A stretch of 64,000 bases of DNA from Cognatiyoonia koreensis (GTDB lineage Bacteria > Pseudomonadota > Alphaproteobacteria > Rhodobacterales > Rhodobacteraceae), in the NCBI RefSeq assembly GCF_900109295.1, contig NZ_FOIZ01000001.1, positions 620,001-684,000 on the forward strand. Direction: 5' to 3'. Positions 55,919 through 64,000 of this stretch are shown piece by piece. The number at the start of each line of letters is the position of its first letter. Within the stretch, counting starts at the first letter, position 1. Both the position numbers and the translations under genes were made by a program. Under the pieces are notes generated by a model that worked only from the letters and a program-made list of their open reading frames with translations, had not been told where the DNA came from and made no database searches.

Positions 55919-56577
55919 TCAGGCTGCATCACGTCCCGCAGACCCGTTCGATGCGCAGCCTCTGGTTGCTGTACGAACTTGGTGTCGATTTCGACCTCAA
56001 GACCTACGGCTTCGACGCGGCGATCAAATCACCAGCGTATCTGGCGCTGAACGGCGCGGGCAGGGTGCCATCGCTTGAACTGGATGATGCGGTACTGTTC
56101 GAAAGCGGTGCCATCGCCGAAGCGTTGTGCGAACGGTTCCCCAAAGCCGGGCTAGGGCGAGCACCGGGCGATCCGGAACGCTATGACTGGCTGAACTGGA
56201 TCCACTTTGCCGAAACGATCAGCCAGCACGTCGCGGCCCTCACACAACAGCACATCATGCTGTTCGAGGACCACATGCGCTCTCCCATTATCATGAAGCT
56301 CGAGGCCAAGCGGCTCGCCAAGACCTTTGGCGTGGTCGATCAGGCCTTGGCAGGGCGCGACCATCTGCTGTCAGCGTTTTCGGCTGCCGATATCGGTGTG
56401 GCGCAAGCGGTCTACATGGGGCTGCATTACACGAAAAGCGACGGCTTTGCCAATCTTCAAGCTTGGTACGACAGGGTCACCGCGCGCCCGGCTTTCCAGA
56501 AATCGCTGCCCAACAACGATGGCATCTACGCCCGCGATTTCTATCCGCCATGGGATCCAGCGGGAGAGCATGGATGA
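55915..56577 (+). CDS. Glutathione S-transferase-like protein in the liu operon
   Basis: A 220-residue protein with the N-terminal thioredoxin-like fold (MIRLHHVPQTRSMRSLWLLY, then VPSLELDDAVLFESGAIAEA, where Glu-Ser binds the gamma-glutamyl part) and an all-helical C-terminal domain. The start overlaps the mccA stop and its end overlaps liuE, so it is part of the same transcript. Its job here is unclear; detoxification of a reactive CoA intermediate or glyoxalase-type chemistry is possible but not shown. Confidence 0.85.
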   Translation: MIRLHHVPQTRSMRSLWLLYELGVDFDLKTYGFDAAIKSPAYLALNGAGRVPSLELDDAVLFESGAIAEALCERFPKAGLGRAPGDPERYDWLNWIHFAETISQHVAALTQQHIMLFEDHMRSPIIMKLEAKRLAKTFGVVDQALAGRDHLLSAFSAADIGVAQAVYMGLHYTKSDGFANLQAWYDRVTARPAFQKSLPNNDGIYARDFYPPWDPAGEHG

Positions 56578-57446
56578 GTTTCGTCACCGTCCATGAAGTC
56601 GGGCCGCGCGACGGTTTGCAAAACGAACCGGGCGTCATATCGGTGTCGCAAAAGATCGCATTCATTGATGCGCTGCGTGACGCAGGTTTGAAACGTATCG
56701 AAATCGGGTCCTTCGTCAGCCCGAAATGGGTGCCGCAGATGGCAGATACGGATGCTGTCATGGCCGGACTGAAACAGATGTCCGGCGTGCAGTATGATGT
56801 GCTCGTCCCGAACAAAAAGGGCTGGGACAGTTTCGACGCGGCGCGGGGACAGGGGAACTATGGGATTGCCGTCTTCATCGCCGCATCAGAAGGGTTCAGC
56901 CGCGCCAACCTCAACTGCACGATTGCGGAAAGCGTGACACGGCTGGCACCGGTCGTGGCAGCAGCCGAAGCTGCTGGCGTGCCCGTAAGAGGGTATGTTT
57001 CTTGCGTCACGGACTGCCCGTTCGTTGGTGAAATCGCGCCTGCACAGGTCGCGCAAGCCGTCGCGCTATTGCGTAATCTCGCGCCAATGCCGGTCTCGCT
57101 CGGCGACACGATCGGCAAAGGCACTCCCGAAAGGGTCGCCGCGATGCTCGATGCGGTTCTCGACATCATGCCTGCAAGCGATCTGGCCGGTCATTTCCAT
57201 GACACCAGTGGGCGGGCCTTGGACAACGTGCGCGCCAGCCTTGCGAAAGGGCTTCGCGCCTTTGACAGTGCGGCTGGCGGGCTTGGCGGCTGTCCTTACG
57301 CGCCCGGGGCACCGGGTAACCTCGCAACAGAAGCGCTGGTGGCAATGCTCCATGCAGACGGATTCGATACCGGAATCGACGCGGAAAAACTGGTAGCTGC
57401 GGCAAAGATGGCAAAGGGGATGCGCAATGGCGCTGATCAGAACTGA
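56574..57446 (+). CDS. liuE: Hydroxymethylglutaryl-CoA lyase
   Basis: A 290-residue TIM-barrel lyase starting at 56574. The N-terminal VHEVGPRDGLQNEP (metal Asp and catalytic Arg) and the family signature AGGLGGCPYAPGAPGNLATE with the catalytic Cys are present, with HFHDTSGRALDN holding metal ligands. It cleaves HMG-CoA to acetyl-CoA and acetoacetate, the last step of leucine breakdown. The start overlaps the GST stop (ATGA), and its end overlaps the next gene by 20 bases. Confidence 0.94.
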   Translation: MSFVTVHEVGPRDGLQNEPGVISVSQKIAFIDALRDAGLKRIEIGSFVSPKWVPQMADTDAVMAGLKQMSGVQYDVLVPNKKGWDSFDAARGQGNYGIAVFIAASEGFSRANLNCTIAESVTRLAPVVAAAEAAGVPVRGYVSCVTDCPFVGEIAPAQVAQAVALLRNLAPMPVSLGDTIGKGTPERVAAMLDAVLDIMPASDLAGHFHDTSGRALDNVRASLAKGLRAFDSAAGGLGGCPYAPGAPGNLATEALVAMLHADGFDTGIDAEKLVAAAKMAKGMRNGADQN

Positions 57447-58206
57447 AACAGATGCGCGGGGCGTCTGCACACTGACGCTTGCACGCGCGCAAAAGCACAA
57501 CGCGATGTCGGCGCAGATGATCGACGACATCGCGGATGCAGCGCAAACGCTCAGCACGGATGACAAGGTGCGCGTCGTCGTACTTGCCGCTGACGGGCCG
57601 ACGTTCTGTGCCGGTGGCGATCTGGGCTGGATGCGCGACCAGATGGACGCAAGCGACGCTGACCGGCGGGCGGGGGCCATGCGGCTTGCGCGCATGTTGC
57701 AGGCGTTAAACACGCTGCCCAAGCCGCTGATCGGGCGGGTGCATGCGAACGCTTTCGGAGGCGGTGTCGGTCTGATGTCGGTGTGCGACACTGTCATCAC
57801 GGTGCCAGAGGCAAAATTCGGGCTGACGGAAACGAAATTGGGGCTGATTCCGGCAACGATTGGCCCCTATGTCGTGGCGCGGATCGGGGAAACAAACGCA
57901 CGCCGCGTGTTCATGAATTCGCGCCTGTTCACGGCACAGGATGCGAAAGACTTCGGACTAGTCGCGCATGTTGTCGCGACAGATGAACTGGACAAAGCCA
58001 TCGCGGAAGAGGTCGCACCATATCTTGCCTGCGCACCAGGGGCGGTTGCCGCGGCCAAAGCCCTGACGCGGTCGCTTGGCACGCCGATCGACGATACGGT
58101 GATCGCGGCGAGTGCCGATGCGCTCGTCGCGGCATGGGAAGGGGGCGAGGCACGCGAAGGAATCGCAGCCTTTTTCGACAAGCGAAAGCCGCGCTGGGCC
58201 GAATGA
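57427..58206 (+). CDS. liuC: Enoyl-CoA hydratase family, methylglutaconyl-CoA hydratase candidate
   Basis: A 259-residue crotonase-fold protein. The oxyanion-hole segments are LAADGPTFCAGGDLGWMRDQ and VHANAFGGGVGLMSVCD, and the trimer/active-site part is FGLTETKLGLIPATIGPYV. The Glu of the LTETKLGL motif matches catalytic crotonases. Its position last in the liu operon points to hydration of 3-methylglutaconyl-CoA to HMG-CoA, between the carboxylase and the lyase. It starts inside the end of liuE. Confidence 0.88.
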   Translation: MALIRTETDARGVCTLTLARAQKHNAMSAQMIDDIADAAQTLSTDDKVRVVVLAADGPTFCAGGDLGWMRDQMDASDADRRAGAMRLARMLQALNTLPKPLIGRVHANAFGGGVGLMSVCDTVITVPEAKFGLTETKLGLIPATIGPYVVARIGETNARRVFMNSRLFTAQDAKDFGLVAHVVATDELDKAIAEEVAPYLACAPGAVAAAKALTRSLGTPIDDTVIAASADALVAAWEGGEAREGIAAFFDKRKPRWAE

Positions 58207-58285
58207 TCCGGTCTATCGCACTGGCAATCCGGTGATAAGCTCTTCCGCCGTGAAAGCCCCGTAATTCCAACGGTCAAACTGTCCC

Positions 58286-58327
58286 ACCCCCGTTGACCCT
58301 CTCGCGGGGCAGGGTTAAGTGAGGGGT
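58286..58327. repeat. REP-like GC-rich palindromic element upstream of nuoA
   Basis: ACCCC (58286-58290) and GGGGT (58323-58327) flank an inner ACCCT/AGGGT pair (58296-58300 and 58311-58315) with a GC-rich core. The sequence CCGTTGACCCTCTCGCGGGG recalls the intergenic REP elements of many proteobacteria. Whether it recurs elsewhere in the genome is unknown. It may also end transcription from the liu operon. Confidence 0.45.
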
Positions 58328-58379
58328 AGCCAATTCGGGGCAGGGGTTGCCGCCTGCCTGACAGGGAAAGGAACACCCC

Positions 58380-58745
58380 TTGCAAGAGCTTGCGACTGAA
58401 TATCTGCCCATTATGATTTTTCTGGGACTTGCCATAGGGTTAGGTCTGATCCTGATCCTTGCTGCCGCCGTGGTGGCGGTGCGCAATCCGGACCCTGAAA
58501 AAGTGTCTGCTTACGAATGCGGGTTCAATGCGTTCGACGATGCGCGGATGAAATTCGATGTGCGCTTCTATTTGGTGTCGATCCTCTTCATCATCTTCGA
58601 CCTCGAGGTTGCATTCCTGTTCCCATGGGCTGTCGCACTGAAGGATATCAGCATGGTCGGTTTCTGGTCGATGATGGTGTTCCTCGGGGTGCTGACCATT
58701 GGCTTTGCCTATGAATGGAAAAAAGGAGCGCTGGAATGGGAGTGA
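58380..58745 (+). CDS. nuoA: NADH-quinone oxidoreductase subunit A
   Basis: A 121-residue membrane protein with three helices and the NuoA signatures [32 protein letters not shown] text (here [20 protein letters not shown]) and [20 protein letters not shown] [16 protein letters not shown]. The start is TTG at 58380 with AAAGGA upstream. It contributes to the membrane arm near the quinone site. nuoB starts within its last ten bases. Confidence 0.96.
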   Translation: MQELATEYLPIMIFLGLAIGLGLILILAAAVVAVRNPDPEKVSAYECGFNAFDDARMKFDVRFYLVSILFIIFDLEVAFLFPWAVALKDISMVGFWSMMVFLGVLTIGFAYEWKKGALEWE

Positions 58746-59266
58746 TGACAGGCACATCCGTTGGCGCGGACAAGGAACATGGGACGCAGCTTCTGAACAA
58801 GGAACTGCAGGACAAGGGTTTCCTCGTCACATCGACCGCCGACATGATCAACTGGGCGCGGACCGGATCGCTGCACTGGATGACATTTGGGCTCGCCTGT
58901 TGCGCTGTCGAAATGATGCACACCTCCATGCCGCGGTACGATCTGGAACGCTTCGGCACCGCGCCACGCGCGTCTCCGCGCCAGTCCGACTTGATGATCG
59001 TGGCCGGCACGCTGACCAACAAGATGGCTCCGGCACTGCGCAAGGTCTACGACCAGATGCCGGAACCACGCTACGTGATTTCGATGGGGTCCTGTGCAAA
59101 CGGCGGCGGATATTATCATTACAGCTACTCCGTCGTGCGCGGCTGCGATCGGATTGTGCCAGTCGATGTCTACGTGCCCGGGTGCCCGCCCACGGCTGAG
59201 GCGCTGCTTTACGGCATCCTGCAACTGCAGCGCAAAATCCGCCGGACCGGGACGATTGTAAGATGA
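58736..59266 (+). CDS. nuoB: NADH-quinone oxidoreductase subunit B
   Basis: A 176-residue protein starting at 58736, where AAGGAG lies 7 bases upstream, overlapping nuoA by ten bases. It holds the terminal N2 [4Fe-4S] cluster ligands: tandem Cys55-Cys56 in [10 protein letters not shown], Cys120 in MGSCANGGG and Cys150 in [10 protein letters not shown]. It passes electrons to ubiquinone at the junction of the two arms. Its stop overlaps the start of the following ABM-like gene (ATGA). Confidence 0.97.
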   Translation: MGVMTGTSVGADKEHGTQLLNKELQDKGFLVTSTADMINWARTGSLHWMTFGLACCAVEMMHTSMPRYDLERFGTAPRASPRQSDLMIVAGTLTNKMAPALRKVYDQMPEPRYVISMGSCANGGGYYHYSYSVVRGCDRIVPVDVYVPGCPPTAEALLYGILQLQRKIRRTGTIVR

Positions 59267-59586
59267 CAGCTCCGGTTGTCCGAAAATGGAATGCAACTGT
59301 GGCCCGTGCCGATCTGGATGATTGGGTGGCGACCTATCGCGGCAAAATGCTGGACCACGTGAGAAAAGTGGACGGTTTCCGCGAAGTCGTCTTCCTGGCC
59401 GAGCGGGATACAGATCCATGCCGTGTCACAGCGCTGACCACGTGGGATGACATGGACGCCGTGATCCGATTTGCAGGTGACACACCCGCCAAAGCCGTGA
59501 TCCCCGACTTCATGAAGCCATTCTTTGTCGCTGCTGACCCAGAGGCAAGCTTTCACGACGTTCTCTTGCAGGAGAAAATGCAATGA
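59263..59586 (+). CDS. ABM-like small protein inserted in the nuo operon
   Basis: A 107-residue protein resembling the dimeric alpha/beta ferredoxin-like fold of antibiotic-biosynthesis monooxygenase (ABM) proteins: a short RKWNATV strand, a helix [18 protein letters not shown], then [20 protein letters not shown], and a final helix with [16 protein letters not shown]. It overlaps nuoB at the start and nuoC at the end, both by four bases, so it is translated with complex I genes. No catalytic residues can be named. Whether it assists complex I assembly or oxidative damage repair is unknown. Confidence 0.7.
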   Translation: MTAPVVRKWNATVARADLDDWVATYRGKMLDHVRKVDGFREVVFLAERDTDPCRVTALTTWDDMDAVIRFAGDTPAKAVIPDFMKPFFVAADPEASFHDVLLQEKMQ

Positions 59587-60197
59587 CCGAAGCGCTGAAC
59601 GAACTCGGCACGCACATCGAATTAAAGCGCACGGATTGCGTTTTGTCTTGGGAAATTGCAAATGACGAATTGACGGTAACCGTGTCGCCTTCACGGCTCG
59701 TGACATTCGTCGAATTCCTCAAGAACGACCCTGCATGCCAGTTCTCGTCACTTGTCGACATCACGGCAGTTGATTACCCGTCGCGACAAAAGCGGTTCGA
59801 CGTCGTCTATCATTTCCTGTCGATGTATCAGAACCACCGTATCCGCCTGCGAATCGAAGTGCGAGAAGACGACATGGTGCCGTCAATCATGCCGGTCCAT
59901 CCGGCGGCCAACTGGTTCGAGCGTGAAATCTTCGACATGTTCGGTATCCTGTTTTCCGGCCACCCGGACCTGCGCCGGATCCTGACAGATTACGGGTTCC
60001 GCGGGCATCCGCTGCGCAAGGACTTCCCGACCACGGGCTATACCGAAGTGCGCTATGACGAAGTGCAAAAGCGCGTCGTCTATGAACCCGTCAGCCTTGT
60101 TCAGGAATACCGCCAGTTCGACTTCATGTCGCCGTGGGAAGGGGCCGAATACATCCTGCCCGGCGATGACAAAGCCAAAGAAGAGGCGAAGGGGTAA
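59583..60197 (+). CDS. nuoC: NADH-quinone oxidoreductase subunit C
   Basis: A 204-residue peripheral-arm protein with the NuoC signatures [45 protein letters not shown] and [20 protein letters not shown]. It is not fused to NuoD, as in most alphaproteobacteria. It lies in the quinone-proximal part of the hydrophilic arm. The sulfotransferase gene follows by six bases. Confidence 0.96.
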   Translation: MTEALNELGTHIELKRTDCVLSWEIANDELTVTVSPSRLVTFVEFLKNDPACQFSSLVDITAVDYPSRQKRFDVVYHFLSMYQNHRIRLRIEVREDDMVPSIMPVHPAANWFEREIFDMFGILFSGHPDLRRILTDYGFRGHPLRKDFPTTGYTEVRYDEVQKRVVYEPVSLVQEYRQFDFMSPWEGAEYILPGDDKAKEEAKG

Positions 60198-60203
60198 GTC
60201 CGG

Positions 60204-61100
60204 ATGGCTGATCCGACCCTCCTTTACTGCGTTGGCGCAACGAAAGCGGGCACGTCTGCCCTCTATCGTTATCTGCACGATCATGACGCGTGCAAGTTGC
60301 CACCCGTGAAAGAGGCGCACTATTGGGACACCTTCGATCCCGCCATTCGTGAAAAGCAGATCATCGCCTATCGCGACCGCCTGTCCGAGTTGCATGTCAT
60401 GCGTGACGATGCAAAAGCGGCGGGGCTTGGCTGGAAGGTTGCGAATATGGAACGGCGGATCGCGTCGATGCGCGGGCTGATTGCGGTGCTGGGCGGGGAT
60501 CGTGATGGTGATCTGGCCTATGCTGCTTGGCTTCTTGACGGGGCAGAGCACGCGCGCCTCGTGGCGGATATGACGCCGAACTATGCGCTGGTGGATGACG
60601 CGACCTTGCAGCGCATGGCGGATCTATCCGCGACGACGCGCTTCATCTATTTGATGCGCGACCCGATCGACCGGCTGTGGAGCCATATCCGCATGCAGGC
60701 ACGGCGGTTTCGTCAGGATGGCGAAGTCTATGCCAAGAAGGCGAACAATATTCTGTGGCGCGTTGTGAATGCAGGGCAGGAAACACATTTGATGGCACGC
60801 GGCGACTATGCCGCCACGGTCGCAAGGCTGCGCCGGATTGTTCCTGAAGGGCGGTTGTTTCTTGGCTTTGCTGAAACACTGTTCACCGTGGATGGGCTGA
60901 CGCGCTTGTGTGAATTTTTGGGTATTCCATACCAGCCTTCGGACGCGAAACGCGTTCACGAAGGCGAAGCGGTCAAGATGCGGGATGACTTGCGCCCGAA
61001 GGTGGCAGACTTCCTCAAAGAACAGTATGATTGGGTCGCGATGAACGTCGCGCCACTGCCGGATCACTGGCAGCACAGCTTGAAAAGGGCTTACGCATGA
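60204..61100 (+). CDS. Sulfotransferase family protein inserted in the nuo operon
   Basis: A 298-residue protein with the PAPS-binding 5'-phosphosulfate loop [20 protein letters not shown] (Lys-x-Gly-Thr-Ser) and the 3'-phosphate motif [19 protein letters not shown]. The last part holds a second PAPS-site region near AKRVHEGE. Members transfer sulfate from PAPS to sugars, lipids or small molecules. The gene starts 6 bases after nuoC and overlaps nuoD by four bases, so it is expressed with complex I although no link to respiration is evident. Confidence 0.85.
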   Translation: MADPTLLYCVGATKAGTSALYRYLHDHDACKLPPVKEAHYWDTFDPAIREKQIIAYRDRLSELHVMRDDAKAAGLGWKVANMERRIASMRGLIAVLGGDRDGDLAYAAWLLDGAEHARLVADMTPNYALVDDATLQRMADLSATTRFIYLMRDPIDRLWSHIRMQARRFRQDGEVYAKKANNILWRVVNAGQETHLMARGDYAATVARLRRIVPEGRLFLGFAETLFTVDGLTRLCEFLGIPYQPSDAKRVHEGEAVKMRDDLRPKVADFLKEQYDWVAMNVAPLPDHWQHSLKRAYA

Positions 61101-62338
61101 TGGACGGTAGCAACATCCGCACGAACACCTATGACGACGGGTCTTCCGACGCGGCGACAAGTGAACAGCAGATCCGGAATTTCAACATCAACTTCGGGCC
61201 GCAACACCCTGCGGCACATGGCGTTTTGCGTCTTGTCTTGGAACTCGACGGCGAAATCGTCGAACGTTGCGATCCGCATATCGGTTTGCTGCACCGCGGC
61301 ACCGAAAAGCTGATGGAAAGCCGGACCTATCTGCAGAACCTGCCCTATTTCGACCGGCTGGATTATGTCGCGCCAATGAATCAGGAACATGCATGGTGTC
61401 TCGCGATCGAGCGGCTGACCAAGACCGAAGTGCCTCGCCGCGCACAGCTGATCCGCGTGCTTTATTGCGAAATCGGACGCGTGCTGAACCACCTGCTTAA
61501 CATTACCACGCAGGCGATGGACGTGGGGGCGATGACACCACTGTCATGGGGCTTTGAAGAGCGTGAAAAGCTGATGGTGTTCTATGAGCGCGCTTGCGGC
61601 GCGCGCCTGCACGCGGCCTACTTCCGCCCCGGCGGTGTGCATCAGGACCTGCCAGACCAGCTGGTCGAGGACATCGACCAATGGGCTGTCGAATTCCCCA
61701 AGATCATTGACGACATCTCGTCCCTGCTGACCGAAAACCGGATCTTCAAGCAGCGCAATTGCGATATCGGTATCATCACAGAAGAAGACATCCAGAACTG
61801 GGGATACTCTGGTGTGATGGTGCGCGGATCAGGTCTGGCGTGGGACTTGCGCCGTGCACAACCGTATGAATGCTATGACGAATTCGACTTCCAGATCCCT
61901 GTCGGCAAGAACGGCGACTGCTATGATCGCTACCTTGTCCGCATGGAAGAAATGCGCCAGTCCACATCCATTATCCGTCAGGCCTGCGAAAAACTTCGCC
62001 ATGAGAAGGGTGACGTCATGGCACGCGGTAAGATGACACCGCCAACCCGCAGCGATATGAAAACCAACATGGAAAGCCTGATTCACCACTTCAAGCTTTA
62101 CACCGAAGGTTTCCATGTCCCCGAAGGCGAGGTGTATGCTGCAGTCGAGGCGCCGAAAGGTGAATTCGGTGTTTACCTTGTGGCCGATGGGACCAATAAG
62201 CCATATCGCGCCAAGCTGCGTGCGCCGGGCTATCTGCACCTGCAATCCATGGACTATGTTGCGAAAGGTCACCAACTGGCCGACGTTGCCGCAATCATCG
62301 GTACGATGGACGTCGTGTTCGGTGAAATCGACCGCTAA
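61097..62338 (+). CDS. nuoD: NADH-quinone oxidoreductase subunit D
   Basis: A 413-residue protein starting at 61097 (overlapping the sulfotransferase stop). Signatures include [60 protein letters not shown] and the C-terminal [14 protein letters not shown]. With NuoB it forms the ubiquinone-binding cavity. A 20-base gap leads to the small lipoprotein gene. Confidence 0.97.
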   Translation: MMDGSNIRTNTYDDGSSDAATSEQQIRNFNINFGPQHPAAHGVLRLVLELDGEIVERCDPHIGLLHRGTEKLMESRTYLQNLPYFDRLDYVAPMNQEHAWCLAIERLTKTEVPRRAQLIRVLYCEIGRVLNHLLNITTQAMDVGAMTPLSWGFEEREKLMVFYERACGARLHAAYFRPGGVHQDLPDQLVEDIDQWAVEFPKIIDDISSLLTENRIFKQRNCDIGIITEEDIQNWGYSGVMVRGSGLAWDLRRAQPYECYDEFDFQIPVGKNGDCYDRYLVRMEEMRQSTSIIRQACEKLRHEKGDVMARGKMTPPTRSDMKTNMESLIHHFKLYTEGFHVPEGEVYAAVEAPKGEFGVYLVADGTNKPYRAKLRAPGYLHLQSMDYVAKGHQLADVAAIIGTMDVVFGEIDR

Positions 62339-62358
62339 TCGCTTTTTTGGAGAAGACT

Positions 62359-62676
62359 ATGATCCGCTACGCCATCCTCCCCGCTTTTGTCGCTATCTCC
62401 GCTTGCACCAACGGTATTCCGGCGGGCATCAGCGGTCCTGCACCTTCTGTTGCGCCAGCACCCGCAGTTGTGCAGCTGACCGCAGAACAGCGTCTTATCA
62501 ATGCAACCGAAGCAAACGGTTGCGTCATCAACCCCGACACGATCGGCCCGATCATGGCGCAGGCATCCGTCAGCCAGGATGATGTCGTCCAGATCGTGCC
62601 ACAACTGGCCGCTGCCGGGCGCGCGACAGTCGACGGTGACAGCACGGTGCGCCTGACCGGCGGCAACTGCGCCTAA
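62359..62676 (+). CDS. Small lipoprotein in the nuo operon
   Basis: A 105-residue product with a lipoprotein leader (MIRYAILPAFVAISAC, Cys16) and a Pro/Ala-rich tether. The mature part has two more cysteines, in ANGCVINPDTIG and at the C-terminal GGNCA, which may pair. The start is 62359, with GGAGA 5 bases upstream. It is placed between nuoD and nuoE; I do not recognise a function. Small proteins in this spot occur in related genomes, but their role is undetermined. Confidence 0.7.
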   Translation: MIRYAILPAFVAISACTNGIPAGISGPAPSVAPAPAVVQLTAEQRLINATEANGCVINPDTIGPIMAQASVSQDDVVQIVPQLAAAGRATVDGDSTVRLTGGNCA

Positions 62677-62720
62677 AATATCGGCGCACAGCGCCGCACT
62701 GATACGAAGAAAGACCAGAT

Positions 62721-63833
62721 ATGCTCCGCCGTTTGCACCACGACCAGCCTGACAGCTTTGCCTTTACCCCAGCCAATCAGGAATGGGCCGAGGCGCAGAT
62801 CACAAAGTACCCCGAAGGGCGTCAGGCATCGGCCATCATTCCGCTGCTGTGGCGTGCGCAGGAACAGGAAGGCTGGCTGACGCGTCCGGCAATCGAACAT
62901 GTGGCAGAGATGCTTGATCTGGCCTATATCCGGGCCCTTGAAGTCGCATCCTTCTACTTCATGTTTCAGCTGCAACCGGTTGGTAAAATTGCGCATATTC
63001 AGATTTGCGGCACGCTGTCCTGCATGATCTGCGGGGCAGAAGATCTGGTGGCCGTCTGTCAGGACAAGATCGCCAAGAAACCGCATGTGGTATCAGACGA
63101 CGGCAATTTCAGCTGGGAAGAGGTCGAATGCCTCGGCTCTTGCGCCAATGCGCCGATGGCTCAGATTGGTAAGGATTATTACGAAGACCTGACCGCCGAA
63201 CGCCTGGGCGAGATCATTGATGAATTGGCCGCAGGCAAGGTGCCTGTACCGGGCCCCCAGAACGGACGCTATGCGGCGGAACCGCTGAAGGGCCTGACCA
63301 GTCTTCAGGAATACGATAGCGGAAAAACCCAGTACAACGCCTCGGTGCAATTGGCAGTCGATATCGGCGACACGGTCAAACGGATTGACGGGACCGAAGT
63401 GCCGATCCTCACACCGTGGCGCGATGGTGGCACGGATGTCTTGGAAAAGCCGAAAGCCAAGAAAACACCGGGACCAAAGCCTGCCGCCAACAAACCGGCA
63501 AGCAAGCACGGGATTACCAAGCAAGAGGCAAACGCCGACTCAGCCGCAAAACCGCGTGGCAAAAGCAATCCGCCAGTGGATGGTGCCAGCACCGAAAAGA
63601 AACCGAAAACCCTGACAGCACCGCGCAAGTCCGGTGCCGACGATCTCAAGCGCATCAGCGGGGTGGGTCCGAAGCTTGAACAGACGCTGAACGAACTGGG
63701 TTTCTGGCATTTTGACCAGATCGCCAAGTGGACTGATGCGGAAATCACATGGGTCGACAGCCGACTGAAATTCAAGGGACGCATCAAGCGTGACGATTGG
63801 ATCGGACAGGCGACGAAATTCGCGGCCGAGTGA
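62721..63833 (+). CDS. nuoE: NADH-quinone oxidoreductase subunit E with HhH extension
   Basis: A 370-residue protein, about twice the usual NuoE length. Residues 1-175 are the normal thioredoxin-like [2Fe-2S] subunit with Cys96 and Cys101 (ICGTLSC) and Cys137 and Cys141 (CLGSC). After about 190 residues the sequence becomes a Lys/Pro/Ala-rich linker (240-305). Residues 307-369 then form a helix-hairpin-helix-like domain ([40 protein letters not shown]). The same sort of HhH domain occurs on several Rhodobacteraceae proteins, but its task in complex I is unclear. Confidence 0.93.
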   Translation: MLRRLHHDQPDSFAFTPANQEWAEAQITKYPEGRQASAIIPLLWRAQEQEGWLTRPAIEHVAEMLDLAYIRALEVASFYFMFQLQPVGKIAHIQICGTLSCMICGAEDLVAVCQDKIAKKPHVVSDDGNFSWEEVECLGSCANAPMAQIGKDYYEDLTAERLGEIIDELAAGKVPVPGPQNGRYAAEPLKGLTSLQEYDSGKTQYNASVQLAVDIGDTVKRIDGTEVPILTPWRDGGTDVLEKPKAKKTPGPKPAANKPASKHGITKQEANADSAAKPRGKSNPPVDGASTEKKPKTLTAPRKSGADDLKRISGVGPKLEQTLNELGFWHFDQIAKWTDAEITWVDSRLKFKGRIKRDDWIGQATKFAAE

Positions 63834-63836
63834 CGG

Positions 63837-63853
63837 GCAGGCGATTTGCCTGC
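63837..63853 (+). other. Small hairpin after nuoE
   Basis: GCAGGC (63837-63842) pairs with GCCTGC (63848-63853) around GATTT, four bases past the nuoE stop, with no T tract. A processing or attenuating role within the operon is possible. Confidence 0.4.
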
Positions 63854-63979
63854 AAAGCGCGCGTTTTCCAGCTTAAAACCTTCTATCAGGGCGTGATGAA
63901 CGGCTGCAGGCTTGACCTGCCGGTGCAGTCACGCTGATAAATGGCCGACGGCAGTCCGCCGGGTGGGAGATAGAAGATA

Positions 63980-64000
63980 ATGAAAGATACGGCACCAATT
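63980..64000 (+). CDS. Start of the next gene, cut by the window edge
   Basis: ATG at 63980 opens MKDTAPI and remains open to the edge, with AGAAGA close upstream. Only seven codons are visible. Its place after nuoE suggests a small protein or nuoF upstream neighbour of the complex I operon; no family can be named. Confidence 0.35.

Overview
The window is a chromosomal segment from an alphaproteobacterium, most likely a marine Rhodobacteraceae (Roseobacter group, Loktanella/Yoonia-like). The basis is the moderately GC-rich coding, the nuoA-nuoB-x-nuoC-x-nuoD-x-nuoE order with small inserted genes, the leucine-degradation (liu) operon, the tandem pair of short pqiA genes, and several alternative TTG/GTG starts behind good Shine-Dalgarno sites. 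I see no tRNA, rRNA, CRISPR array, prophage or intact insertion sequence.

Region 1 (1-25 kb) is dominated by the cell surface and secretion. It opens with a protein cut by the left edge that combines seven Glu-Ala alternating blocks (plus one short one), Ala/Gly-rich segments and a C-terminal RTX calcium-binding domain. A TbpB-like lipoprotein follows. Next come a DMT transporter, a serralysin-type RTX metalloprotease, a small secreted protein, a pqiABC (MCE-type) lipid-transport operon, a small kinase and a YihY/BrkB membrane protein. A BapA-like adhesin with Ig-like repeats is followed by a complete type I secretion system (TolC-like, ABC, HlyD-like), closed by a strong terminator. The EA-repeat protein, the protease and the adhesin all lack an obvious Sec signal and carry type I features, so this exporter is the natural candidate to secrete them. 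An ankyrin-kelch fusion protein, a GNAT, an SDR and an ICMT-like methyltransferase follow.

Region 2 (25-50.5 kb) is mostly core metabolism: pntAB, a second small TbpB-like lipoprotein, rluE, DUF3422, a MATE pump, and a divergent peptide ABC transporter locus (binding protein and two permeases on the minus strand; a fused double ATPase on the plus strand). A clearly internally deleted acetylornithine deacetylase (argE-like) remnant and an M20 amidohydrolase follow the ATPase. Then come a capsule-type protein and a GT92-like glycosyltransferase, moaA, a lipoprotein, an alkD-like gene, glmS, glmU, gph, a DegT aminotransferase and creA.

Region 3 (50.5-58.2 kb) is a leucine/isovalerate catabolic operon: ivd, a small membrane protein, methylcrotonyl-CoA carboxylase beta and alpha, a GST-like protein, HMG-CoA lyase and a methylglutaconyl-CoA hydratase candidate. 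A TetR-type palindrome sits just before ivd.

Region 4 (58.3-64 kb) is the start of the complex I operon (nuoA, B, C, D, E), interleaved with an ABM-like small protein, a sulfotransferase and a small lipoprotein. NuoE carries a long Lys/Pro/Ala linker and a C-terminal helix-hairpin-helix domain. The operon runs off the right edge.

The most unusual object is the EA-repeat RTX protein at the left edge. Its alternating charged/small residues followed by Ala/Gly segments resemble self-assembling beta or silk-like designs, and mixed synonymous codons suggest selection on the protein rather than simple DNA slippage.
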